DNA from: Flavobacterium sp. 11
Lineage (GTDB): Bacteria; Bacteroidota; Bacteroidia; Flavobacteriales; Flavobacteriaceae
Direction of reading: 5' to 3'
DNA: 64,000 nucleotides
Assembly: GCF_002754315.1 (NCBI RefSeq)
Contig: NZ_PEFE01000001.1
Span: forward strand, 3,472,001 to 3,536,000
Below, one piece after another: positions 55,958 to 64,000 of this stretch. The notes beneath the pieces are model-generated. The model was not told where the DNA came from, ran no database searches, and was given only the letters and a program-made list of their open reading frames with translations. Position numbers and translations under genes: made by a program. Position 1 is the first letter of the stretch. Each line of letters starts with the position of its first letter.

Positions 55958-56420
55958 AAACTCCTTTTATATTTAAGTATTTAATCCCACCAATCATTCT
56001 TGATAGTCGGGAAAATTAATTTGCACCTATACTTTTTCCCATTATACATTTAAAATGAAGCTCTTAAAAAACTTCCATTATTAAATCAATAATTAAACTT
56101 CTATAAATTTATTTTACCGAAAAAAAAATACAACAATTCATAAATAGTTGTATTTCTTCCTATTTTAAAGAGCAAAAATGAATTTTAACATAAATTTGCG
56201 TAAATTTGGTAAAGAAATCTTTAAATAATTAAAAAGAAATTTCTTTTACGATGCATCAAAAAGCTAACTGAAAATCGTAATTCTCAAACCAAAAAAGCGC
56301 TTAAAATAAGATACTAACACCCCATTATTATTCTTTTTTATTTTATTTTTTGGCATTTAATATCAAAAATACGTGTATCAAAATTTCGCATAAAACCAAT
56401 GAACTAATTCAAAACAAATT
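55958..56420. promoter_or_regulatory. 463-bp AT-rich region upstream of the sigma-factor operon
   Basis: It contains two TAAATTTG boxes spaced by 2 bases, at 56191-56198 and 56201-56208, both matching the -7 element; no TTG stands at the right distance, as may be expected of a regulated promoter. No ORF or RNA gene is seen. The length suggests regulatory content for the surface-signalling operon. Confidence 0.45.
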
Positions 56421-57029
56421 GTGAAAAAGCAACTCTTACATACCGAAATACTTGAGGACTCCACACTTTGGAACAGCCTGAAGGAAGGGAATGAAAATGC
56501 TTTTTCAATACTTTTTAAAAGACATTATTCTCATTTAGTGCGTTATGGAAATTCATTTCTTCCTTTTCCTGAAAAAGTACAAGACTGTGTTCAAGATGTT
56601 TTTACAGATATTTGGATTTACAGAGACAAACTGAGTGATAAAGTGGTTGTAAAAGCCTATTTACTGGCGTGCGTTCGCAAGCGAATTACAAGATCACAAG
56701 AACGAGATCGTATTTTTCGCCTCAGTACTTCTATAGATACTGTTGAATTTTTATTTGATTTCTCCATTGAACACAACCTTATCTCAGATGAAACGACAGC
56801 TTCTAAAGTTTCGCATCTCAATCATCTGATAAATGATTTACCTTCTCGACAAAAAGAAGCCTTATATCTTCGTTATTCCCAAGAACTTACCGTAGACCAA
56901 ATTGCCGATACACTTGACATTAATTATCAATCAGCAAACAACCTTTTACACCGCGCTTTGTTGAGCTTACGCAAAGAATGGAAAGGAAATATCTTCCTTA
57001 TTTTAGTGCTGTTTTCATTTGCATTTTAA
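56421..57029 (+). CDS. ECF RNA polymerase sigma factor, FecI-like
   Basis: A 202-residue ECF sigma factor. Region 2 (NAFSILFKRHYSHLVRYGNSF, then VQDCVQDVFTDIWIYRDKL) and region 4 (LPSRQKEALYLRYSQELTVD, then QIADTLDINYQSANNLLHRAL) are clear, with only a short linker between. The start is GTG at 56421; no other start codon fits. The C-terminus ends in a hydrophobic tail GNIFLILVLFSFAF, often seen in Bacteroidota FecI-like factors. It is followed by a FecR anti-sigma gene and an STN-type TonB receptor, so it should be activated by ligand binding outside the cell. Confidence 0.93.
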   Translation: MKKQLLHTEILEDSTLWNSLKEGNENAFSILFKRHYSHLVRYGNSFLPFPEKVQDCVQDVFTDIWIYRDKLSDKVVVKAYLLACVRKRITRSQERDRIFRLSTSIDTVEFLFDFSIEHNLISDETTASKVSHLNHLINDLPSRQKEALYLRYSQELTVDQIADTLDINYQSANNLLHRALLSLRKEWKGNIFLILVLFSFAF

Positions 57030-57118
57030 GCTACAAAAAATAAATTCAAAAAAATTTACGTTTTAGTGAGTATCAATTAAAGAAATGGTCCTCTATATAA
57101 TTGTAACCCCTTTTTTTG

Positions 57119-58234
57119 ATGCAACACCGTAATAATTATACCGAGATAGAACACTTTTTAGCTGATGAATCATTCCGATTATGGGTGTGTTTCAAAGACG
57201 ACCAACAAGAATGGGAAGAATGGACTTTAGAGAATTCTAGTCGTGCTAAATTGGTTGAAGAAGCCAGATTATGGTTGTTAGCAATGAAAGTCCCTGCTGA
57301 TAAATTAGCTGCGGATGACGTTCAACATGCTTTGGAAGCTACTTGGGAAAAAATTGAAAGAGCAGAAGAAAATAAAAAAGACACCGAAAAACCAGTTCTT
57401 AAACTTTTGAGAAAAAAATGGTTTAACGGAGTTGCCGCTGTTTTGATTTTAAGTCTTTTATCCGGCTGGTTGTACAATCAAAGTACCAGTTCTGAAAACT
57501 CCGCGTTAAGTTATAGTGAATTGATCAATGAAAATGAAGAAGGTCTGGTTGAGCAAACTAATAACTCCGACAAACCACAAATTATAACCCTATCCGATGG
57601 TAGTTCTGTTTTATTACAACCCAACAGTAAATTAAGTTATCCAAAAATATTTGTGGGCAATGAAAGAAAAGTGTACCTCTCCGGTGAAGGCTTTTTCGAA
57701 ATCAGTAAAGACCCTAAAAAACCGTTTTTTGTATTTGCAAATGAAATCGTTACTAAAGTAGTTGGAACCAGTTTTAAAATAAAAGCATACGCTAATCAGC
57801 CAAATGTAGAAGTTGTAGTTCGAACTGGAAAAGTAAAAGTAAGATCTAATGAATTAATTTCAAATACAAAAGACGAATTGATTGTTTTATTACCGAATCA
57901 AGCCTTACGATTCGTTCGAAAAAACTTAAGTTTCAATAAAATTACGGATATAACACAGGACGAATCATTAAGCCGTTCGACCAGCAATATAGAGCAATTG
58001 GGATTCGAATTCACCGATATTCCTGTGGCGCAAATTTTCAAAACTATTGAGCAGGCGTATTTAGTAAAAATTGATTTCCCTCAAACAAAATTAAAAGATT
58101 GCTATCTCACCACGTCTTTAAGCGATCAGCCTTTGCCTGAAAAACTTAAAATTATTTGTAAAAGTCTTGGAAACAATACAAGTTATGAAATGAATGGCAA
58201 CCAAATTATTATTATATCAGATGGATGTAACTAA
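57119..58234 (+). CDS. FecR-type anti-sigma factor
   Basis: A 371-residue single-span inner-membrane regulator. Residues 1-100 are cytosolic and bind the sigma factor. The membrane segment is WFNGVAAVLILSLLSGWLY (about 102-120). The periplasmic part has the FecR domain (ITLSDGSSVLLQPNSKLSY, VYLSGEGFFEISKDPKKPF, then VVVRTGKVKV) and a C-terminal DUF4974/STN-like domain (FEFTDIPVAQIFKTIEQAYL, then LTTSLSDQPLPEKLKIICK) that contacts the receptor's STN domain. The start is ATG at 57119. It lies between the sigma-factor and receptor genes, as in known Fec-type loci. Confidence 0.93.
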   Translation: MQHRNNYTEIEHFLADESFRLWVCFKDDQQEWEEWTLENSSRAKLVEEARLWLLAMKVPADKLAADDVQHALEATWEKIERAEENKKDTEKPVLKLLRKKWFNGVAAVLILSLLSGWLYNQSTSSENSALSYSELINENEEGLVEQTNNSDKPQIITLSDGSSVLLQPNSKLSYPKIFVGNERKVYLSGEGFFEISKDPKKPFFVFANEIVTKVVGTSFKIKAYANQPNVEVVVRTGKVKVRSNELISNTKDELIVLLPNQALRFVRKNLSFNKITDITQDESLSRSTSNIEQLGFEFTDIPVAQIFKTIEQAYLVKIDFPQTKLKDCYLTTSLSDQPLPEKLKIICKSLGNNTSYEMNGNQIIIISDGCN

Positions 58235-58266
58235 CAGTAACTCGCCTATGAATTAAAGTATACCAT

Positions 58267-58383
58267 AAAAAAGCGCCGAAAATGCTGTAACATTCCCGAC
58301 GCCTTGAATAAAATCAATTCACTCTCTGTAAAGAGTAATTGCTGTGTTCTACCAATACCCTAACTAACGAATATTAATAAAAA
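58267..58383 (-). ncRNA. Candidate cis-antisense small RNA opposite the receptor leader
   Basis: Prediction from sequence only. On the minus strand a promoter-like pair (58419-58389) is followed by about 117 nt ending in a U6 run at 58272-58267. The transcript would fold into two hairpins: 58341-58315 (10 pairs, one bulge) and the terminal 58302-58273 (12 pairs, three of them G-U). Both loops read UUACAG. The three G-U pairs become A-C mismatches on the plus strand and there is no plus-strand T-run, so the structure favours minus-strand transcription. It is antisense to the leader of the STN-type TonB receptor. In Bacteroides, antisense RNAs such as DonS lie between anti-sigma and susC-like genes. 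Confidence 0.42.
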
Positions 58384-58388
58384 CAGAC

Positions 58389-58419
58389 CAAAACTATGAA
58401 AAAAACCGTCCTTAAACAA
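58389..58419 (-). promoter_or_regulatory. Candidate promoter of the antisense small RNA
   Basis: Read on the minus strand: TTG (58419-58417), 20-nt spacer, TAGTTTTG (58396-58389). It overlaps the ATG of the receptor gene at 58396. It matches the Bacteroidota consensus but could occur by chance in AT-rich DNA. Confidence 0.45.
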
Positions 58420-61400
58420 CGACTACTAATTCGAATTATGAAAATAACCTTATTTCAATTTGTTTTAGCCCTTGTCTTTTCAAGTGTAACTATAGCGAAC
58501 AATATCAGAGGTCAAAAAAAGCTGGACACAAAGGTAACTATTACCGTGACCGACTTGAACTTAGATACTGCGCTGACTAAACTTGAAAAATTGGCACATG
58601 TGAAATTTTCGTACAATTCGAGAATGTCACAATTGAATCAAAAAGTGAGTGTATATGCTAATAATGAAGCATTATCAAGCGTACTGACCCGCATTTTAAA
58701 ACCACTAAAAATTAATTACACTGAAGTAAGCAATCAAATTATTTTACAAAAGGAAGGAATTGCCAAAACAGGAATTAATGGAGAAGTTTTCTCGACTTTA
58801 AATCAAAACGCAATGGCTGAAATTATTAAAGGCCGCGTAGTTGATGAAAAAGGAGAATCTTTACCTGGTGTAACGATTCTTGTAAAAGGAACTACAAAAG
58901 GAACAACGACTGATATCGATGGAAACTATACCATCAGTGCCGAGATTGGAGATGTTTTGCAATTTTCTTATGTGGGACTTGAAACTAAATCGGTAACTGT
59001 AACTGGGACTACATTAAACGTTACTTTAACGGGAAGTGGAGAAACATTACAAGATGTTGTCGTGATAGGTTCCCGTAATCCTGCACGAACTGTAACAGAA
59101 TCTGCTGTGCCTATTGATGTGATTTCTATGAAAGAAATTGCTTCACAAGGAGCTCAAGTAAACTTAAACCAAATTTTGAACATGGTTGCACCATCGTTTA
59201 CATCAAACACTCAAACGGTTGCTGATGGAACGGATCACATTGACCCTGCACAATTAAGAGGTTTAGGACCGGATCAAGTATTGGTTTTAATAAATGGAAA
59301 AAGAAGACACACTTCTTCATTAGTAAATATTAACGGATCTCCAGGTAGAGGATCTGTAGGAACAGATTTAAATGCTATTCCTGCTTTTGCCATAGAAAAA
59401 ATTGAAGTATTAAGAGACGGAGCTTCTGCTCAATATGGATCTGATGCTATTGCTGGTGTAATCAACATTAATGTTAAGAAAAACACGAACAAATTAGAAG
59501 TAAACCTTTTTGGAGGTGGAAATCTTTCTAAAGGTGCTAATGATCATGACGGTGGTTTCGATGGTGGTAACTATCAATTAGACTTAAACTACGGAACAAG
59601 TCTTGGTAAAGAAAAAAGTTTCATTAATGCTACTGGTAGTTTCCAATTGCGTGATGCTACAAGTAGAGCAAAAGATGTAACCGGAACTTTATTCAATGGG
59701 TACAATGCTGTTGAACAAAGAGCTGCTGAAGCTGGAACAAATATTAATGCATTGTTTGGAAACATAACAAATACTCCAAATACAGCTCAAATTCTTACCA
59801 CTATAAAACAGTATGCTCCGGGTGTATCTTATTTTACAGGTGCACAGCAAACTGCAATACTTGGTGCAACTAGTATTTCTCAAATGCAGACAGCATTAAA
59901 TTTTGATGCAACCGAAGGAGAATTATTATATAGAGGTCTTCAAAGAAAAGATTTTAATATGAGAGTGGGACAATCTTCCTTACAAAGTGCCCAGTTCTTT
60001 TTGAATGCTGCTTATCCAATAAATGACAAATTAGAAGCGTATGCTTTTGGAGGGACCAGTTACAGAAATGGTGAAGCCGCAGGTTTTTACAGAAGACCGA
60101 ATCAAGCAAGATCATACACAGGATTATATTTAAACGGTTTTTTACCGGAAATTCATTCTACAATAAATGATGTATCAGTTGCTGCGGGTCTTAGAGGTAT
60201 GCTATTCGAAAATTGGAATTTTGATTTAAGCAATACTTTTGGGAAAAATGCTTTTGATTACAATATTGAAAATACAGTAAACGCTTCTTTAAGAGAAAAT
60301 TCAGCAACTGAATTTGATGCAGGTGGATTGGCTTTCGCCCAAAACACTACTAATTTTGACATGAACAGAAAATTTGATGTTCTTAAAGGATTGAACGTTG
60401 CTTTTGGTGCTGAATACCGTCATGAAAATTTCCAAATCAATGCAGGTGAGCCTGATTCTTACAATCAATACGACATTAATGGAGGTGTAGTAACAGGAAC
60501 TACCGCTGCAAATATCAGAGTTACTGACTTTTTTGGAGCAGCAAGACCAGGAGGAGCTCAAGTCTTTCCAGGTTTCAGACCAGCAAATGCTATTGATAAA
60601 GACCGTAACAGTGTGGCTCTTTATACTGATTTAGAATTAGACGTTACTGACAAATGGTTATTAAACGGAGCAGTTCGTTTTGAGAATTATTCTGATTTCG
60701 GAAATACAACTAATTTCAAGTTGGCGACTCGTTATAAACTAACAGATAATATCAATTTACGTGGTGCAGTTTCAACTGGATTTAGAGCGCCATCATTACA
60801 CCAAATCTATTTTAATTCAACCGCTACACAATTCGTAGGTGGTGTGCCATTTGAGGTAGGAACTTTCAGTAATGATTCACAAGCAGCACAATTATTAGGA
60901 ATTCCTAAATTGAAACAAGAAGAATCTCAAAGTGCTAGTGTTGGTTTTACTGCTAAAATACCAGAAGCCAATTTAACCTTGACTGCTGATGCTTACATTG
61001 TAAAAATAGACGACAGAGTGGTTCTTACCGATCAATTTTCAAGACCGGGTGGAACTCCTGCAGCTGGATCTCCAAATGCAGTTTTGAATGGATTATTTGA
61101 TACAGCCGGAGCAACAGCAGCAACTTTCTTTGCTAATGCAATTGACACAGAATCAAAAGGAATTGATGTTGTAATAAGCCATAAAACAAGTTTTGGAAAT
61201 AACGTTTCTTTAAAAACCGATTTATCAGGAACTTTTTCTAAAACCTACAGAGTGGGCGAAATTCACGCTTCACCAGTATTAGAAGCTGCAGGTCAAATCA
61301 ACAGATACTATTCTGAAGCAAGTAGAGTGTACTTACAAGAAGCAATTCCTAGAGTTAAAGCTAATTTAACCAACTCAGTTACTTACAAAAAATTCGATTT

Positions 61401-61803
61401 CTTCTTGAGAAATGTTTATTTCGGTAAAGTTACTGATCCAAATACTGCTGACGTAAATGGAGATGGAAGAGTTGAAGGTGTTATTGTAAACGGTCAAGCA
61501 GTAGAAATTGAGCACCCAATCTGGGGAGCTAAAATTATTACTGATTTGTCTGTTGGTTTCAAAATTACTAGTGCTGCAAAAATTGTTATTGGAGCTAATA
61601 ATATTTTTGATATTTATCCAGATATGAATCTTGGAACGCAAACTGCAATCAGACCTAGATTAGTATCAGGAGCTATTGATTACACCGCTGCTCCTGCAAC
61701 TATCGACTTATCAAATGCTAACCAATTTGTATACTCAAGAAACGTTTCCCAATTTGGTCAAAACGGTCGTTTTGTTTTTGCTCGATTGAACTTCAGTTTC
61801 TAA
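58396..61803 (+). CDS. TonB-dependent receptor with N-terminal STN signalling domain
   Basis: An outer-membrane receptor of 1135 residues. A signal peptide (hydrophobic ITLFQFVLALVFSSVTIA) is followed by an STN domain (about 45-120; VTDLNLDTALTKLEKLAHVK), a CarboxypepD_reg domain (about 143-215; IKGRVVDEKGESLPGVTILV), the plug (about 225-355; LRGLGPDQVLVLINGKRRHT, then EVLRDGASAQYGSDAIAGVI) and a barrel ending in FVFARLNFSF. The STN domain and the adjacent sigma/anti-sigma genes mark it as a transducing receptor. No SusD gene follows, so it is not a typical glycan SusC pair; the substrate is unknown. Many STN receptors of this type take up siderophores. Confidence 0.94.
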   Translation: MKKTVLKQRLLIRIMKITLFQFVLALVFSSVTIANNIRGQKKLDTKVTITVTDLNLDTALTKLEKLAHVKFSYNSRMSQLNQKVSVYANNEALSSVLTRILKPLKINYTEVSNQIILQKEGIAKTGINGEVFSTLNQNAMAEIIKGRVVDEKGESLPGVTILVKGTTKGTTTDIDGNYTISAEIGDVLQFSYVGLETKSVTVTGTTLNVTLTGSGETLQDVVVIGSRNPARTVTESAVPIDVISMKEIASQGAQVNLNQILNMVAPSFTSNTQTVADGTDHIDPAQLRGLGPDQVLVLINGKRRHTSSLVNINGSPGRGSVGTDLNAIPAFAIEKIEVLRDGASAQYGSDAIAGVININVKKNTNKLEVNLFGGGNLSKGANDHDGGFDGGNYQLDLNYGTSLGKEKSFINATGSFQLRDATSRAKDVTGTLFNGYNAVEQRAAEAGTNINALFGNITNTPNTAQILTTIKQYAPGVSYFTGAQQTAILGATSISQMQTALNFDATEGELLYRGLQRKDFNMRVGQSSLQSAQFFLNAAYPINDKLEAYAFGGTSYRNGEAAGFYRRPNQARSYTGLYLNGFLPEIHSTINDVSVAAGLRGMLFENWNFDLSNTFGKNAFDYNIENTVNASLRENSATEFDAGGLAFAQNTTNFDMNRKFDVLKGLNVAFGAEYRHENFQINAGEPDSYNQYDINGGVVTGTTAANIRVTDFFGAARPGGAQVFPGFRPANAIDKDRNSVALYTDLELDVTDKWLLNGAVRFENYSDFGNTTNFKLATRYKLTDNINLRGAVSTGFRAPSLHQIYFNSTATQFVGGVPFEVGTFSNDSQAAQLLGIPKLKQEESQSASVGFTAKIPEANLTLTADAYIVKIDDRVVLTDQFSRPGGTPAAGSPNAVLNGLFDTAGATAATFFANAIDTESKGIDVVISHKTSFGNNVSLKTDLSGTFSKTYRVGEIHASPVLEAAGQINRYYSEASRVYLQEAIPRVKANLTNSVTYKKFDFFLRNVYFGKVTDPNTADVNGDGRVEGVIVNGQAVEIEHPIWGAKIITDLSVGFKITSAAKIVIGANNIFDIYPDMNLGTQTAIRPRLVSGAIDYTAAPATIDLSNANQFVYSRNVSQFGQNGRFVFARLNFSF

Positions 61804-61821
61804 GAACTATTCTTAATTATG

Positions 61822-61856
61822 AAAACCATCCTGCTTTGACAGGATGGTTTTTTTTT
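61822..61856 (+). terminator. Intrinsic terminator after the receptor gene
   Basis: AAAACCATCCTG (61822-61833) pairs with CAGGATGGTTTT (61840-61851), then a T-run. Confidence 0.92.
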
Positions 61857-61866
61857 GGCTAAAACT

Positions 61867-61900
61867 TTGGTAAAAAAAGAATCCAAACTTTGTACCTTTG
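61867..61900 (+). promoter_or_regulatory. Sigma-A-type promoter for uvrB
   Basis: TTG at 61867-61869, 23-nt spacer (upper limit), TACCTTTG at 61893-61900. The start codon is at 61929. Confidence 0.6.
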
Positions 61901-61928
61901 CAACTCTAAAACTTTGCCCCTTAATTAA

Positions 61929-63920
61929 ATGAATTTCCAAGTAGTATCCGATTACCAGCCCAAAGGCGACCAACCGCAAGCGATTGAAAAATTAGCCCAA
62001 GGGATTATCGATGGTGATAAATTCCAAACCCTTTTAGGAGTTACCGGATCCGGGAAAACATTTACAGTGGCCAATGTGATTCAGGAAGTACAAAGACCCA
62101 CATTAGTTTTGGCACATAACAAAACGTTGGCAGCACAATTATATTCGGAATTCAAGCAATTCTTCCCGAATAATGCTGTCGAATATTTTGTTTCTTATTA
62201 CGATTATTACCAGCCAGAAGCTTTTATGCCTGTAACTGGCGTTTTCATCGAAAAGGATTTATCTATCAATGAAGAACTGGAAAAAATGCGAATGTCAACC
62301 ACCGCTTCGTTACTTTCCGGACGAAGAGATATTTTGGTAGTGGCGTCGGTTTCCTGTTTGTACGGTATTGGAAATCCTATCGAATTTCAGAAAAACTTAA
62401 TTCCAATTGAGAAAGGACAAATTATTTCTCGTACCAAATTATTGCATCAATTGGTGCAAAGTTTATATTCCAGAACTGAAGCCGATTTTAATCCCGGAAG
62501 TTTCAGAATAAAAGGTGATACAGTAGATGTTTATCCGAGTTATGCGGATGAAGCGTACCGAATCCATTTTTTTGGTGATGAAATCGAAGAAATTGAAAGT
62601 TTCGATACAAAGAACTCACAGGTTATTGAAAAATTTGACAGACTGACCATTTACCCTGCTAATATGTTTGTGACTTCTCCAGATGTTTTGCAAAATGCCA
62701 TTTGGGAAATCCAGCAAGATTTAGTAAAACAGGTCGATTATTTCAAGGAAATTGGCAAACATTTGGAAGCAAAACGATTGGAAGAACGTACCAATTTTGA
62801 TTTGGAAATGATTCGTGAACTTGGTTATTGCTCTGGAATCGAAAATTATTCTCGTTATCTTGACGGTCGTTTGCCAGGAACAAGACCTTTTTGCTTACTC
62901 GATTATTTCCCTAAAGATTACTTAATGGTGGTAGATGAAAGTCACGTGACACTTTCTCAAGTTAGCGCTATGTATGGCGGAGACAGAAGCCGAAAAGAAA
63001 ATTTAGTGGAATATGGTTTTAGACTTCCCGCAGCAATGGACAATCGTCCTTTGAAGTTTGAAGAATTCGAAGCTATGCAAAATCAGGTAATTTATGTTTC
63101 GGCAACACCAGCCGATTATGAGTTGCAAAAAACGGAAGGCGTTGTTGTGGAGCAAGTGATTCGTCCAACCGGATTATTGGATCCAATTATTGAAATCCGA
63201 CCAAGTTTAAATCAAATTGATGATTTGATTGAAGAAATTCAGGTTCGGGCAGAAATTGATGAACGTGTTTTGGTAACGACTTTAACCAAAAGAATGGCGG
63301 AAGAACTGGCTAAATATTTAACCAAAGTTAATATTCGTTGTCGCTATATTCACTCTGAAGTAGATACTTTGGAACGAATAGAAATCATGCAAGATTTACG
63401 AAAAGGAATTTTTGATGTATTAATTGGTGTGAATTTACTACGTGAAGGTTTGGATTTACCTGAAGTTTCTTTGGTAGCAATTTTAGATGCAGACAAAGAA
63501 GGTTTTTTACGAAGCCATCGTTCGCTTACGCAAACAATTGGACGTGCAGCAAGAAACCTAAATGGTAAAGCAATTATGTATGCGGACAAAATTACGGCTA
63601 GTATGCAAAAAACCATTGATGAAACCAATTATCGCAGAACCAAGCAAATTAATTACAATACTGCAAATAATTTAGTTCCTCAAGCATTAAATAAAAAAAT
63701 AGAAAGTGCCTTTACCAAAAATCCTTTAGCAGATTACGAATTAGGCTATACACTTTCAACTGCAGCAGAACCAGTTACAGAATATCTATCAAAACCCGAT
63801 ATTGAGAAACGTATTCGAGAAAAACGAAAAAACATGGAAAAAGCAGCTAAAGAATTAGACTTTATGCAGGCCGCAAAATTACGTGATGAAATAAAAGTGC
63901 TACAAGGGCAATTGTCATAA
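61929..63920 (+). CDS. uvrB: Excinuclease ABC subunit B
   Basis: A 663-residue DNA-repair helicase-like protein of nucleotide excision repair. Walker A is GVTGSGKTFTVA (about 39-50), the DNA-gripping beta-hairpin is SYYDYYQPEAFMP, DESHVTLSQ is the DEAD-like box, and TQTIGRAARN is helicase motif VI. The C-terminal UVR motif (IREKRKNMEKAAKELDFMQA, then AKLRDEIKVLQ) binds UvrC. Length is normal for the family. It is expressed from its own promoter after the receptor terminator. The remaining 80 bases to the window end show nothing recognisable. Confidence 0.97.
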   Translation: MNFQVVSDYQPKGDQPQAIEKLAQGIIDGDKFQTLLGVTGSGKTFTVANVIQEVQRPTLVLAHNKTLAAQLYSEFKQFFPNNAVEYFVSYYDYYQPEAFMPVTGVFIEKDLSINEELEKMRMSTTASLLSGRRDILVVASVSCLYGIGNPIEFQKNLIPIEKGQIISRTKLLHQLVQSLYSRTEADFNPGSFRIKGDTVDVYPSYADEAYRIHFFGDEIEEIESFDTKNSQVIEKFDRLTIYPANMFVTSPDVLQNAIWEIQQDLVKQVDYFKEIGKHLEAKRLEERTNFDLEMIRELGYCSGIENYSRYLDGRLPGTRPFCLLDYFPKDYLMVVDESHVTLSQVSAMYGGDRSRKENLVEYGFRLPAAMDNRPLKFEEFEAMQNQVIYVSATPADYELQKTEGVVVEQVIRPTGLLDPIIEIRPSLNQIDDLIEEIQVRAEIDERVLVTTLTKRMAEELAKYLTKVNIRCRYIHSEVDTLERIEIMQDLRKGIFDVLIGVNLLREGLDLPEVSLVAILDADKEGFLRSHRSLTQTIGRAARNLNGKAIMYADKITASMQKTIDETNYRRTKQINYNTANNLVPQALNKKIESAFTKNPLADYELGYTLSTAAEPVTEYLSKPDIEKRIREKRKNMEKAAKELDFMQAAKLRDEIKVLQGQLS

Positions 63921-64000
63921 AAAATCAGGCCAACATAAATCCTATGTTTAATTATTATCGAACTCTACATAAAAAGAAAAAAGAGCTGTAAGAATATATT

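Noticed and set aside
58396..61803. Receptor as a SusC of a polysaccharide utilisation locus
   Set aside because: No SusD-like gene and no glycoside hydrolases follow; uvrB is next.

Overview
The window is a low-GC chromosomal segment from a member of the Bacteroidota, most likely Flavobacterium or a close relative. The evidence is the gene set: long NusB and SecA of the Bacteroidota type, DUF2795, DUF3276, DUF5723 and DUF4249 families, monomeric isocitrate dehydrogenase, peptidase T, a cyclophilin-FKBP fusion and STN-type TonB receptors. Genes lack Shine-Dalgarno sequences, and many upstream regions carry the Bacteroidota promoter pattern TTG-N17-23-TANNTTTG. No rRNA, tRNA, CRISPR array, prophage or intact transposon was recognised.

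Layout. Positions 1-1.7 kb hold the end of a frameshifted regulatory-domain protein and a MntA/HepT toxin-antitoxin pair. 1.8-11.5 kb is mostly housekeeping: an SDR oxidoreductase, a methyltransferase, a lipoprotein, a LolD-like ATPase, an ATP-grasp enzyme, cobalamin adenosyltransferase, DUF2795 and SecA. 11.5-15.3 kb is accessory: three small exported-protein genes set among several families of intergenic palindromic repeats, two of which look cassette-like, followed by a TrmH-family methyltransferase and a nested palindrome. 15.3-24.2 kb carries a sirtuin without cysteines, purB, two CPA2 potassium/proton antiporters with a Kef-type flavodoxin-fold partner, and guaB. 24.3-31 kb has a P-type ATPase, an outer-membrane/lipoprotein pair, an HMG-CoA lyase and a pyrD gene broken by one base. 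31-49.9 kb is a dense housekeeping stretch (pepT, yajC, nusB, leucine dehydrogenase, an ABC exporter, hydrolases, sulfurtransferase, PPIase, M3 peptidase, trmD, rplS, icd). 50-64 kb has two TonB-receptor loci separated by thiamine pyrophosphokinase, a hydrolase and rlmF, and ends with uvrB.

How genes work together. The clearest functional module is 56.4-61.8 kb: an ECF sigma factor, a FecR-type anti-sigma factor and a TonB-dependent receptor with an N-terminal STN signalling domain, that is, a cell-surface signalling system. In the gap between the anti-sigma and receptor genes I see, on the opposite strand, a promoter-like sequence overlapping the receptor start codon, two hairpins with identical UUACAG loops, and a terminator with a U-run. 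Together they predict a cis-antisense small RNA of about 117 nt. This is the strongest candidate for an undescribed regulatory element here. Other points of interest are the attC-like palindromes at 12.4 and 13.3 kb, a dispersed hairpin repeat family with conserved ends, the cysteine-free sirtuin, and single-base homopolymer frameshifts in two genes.
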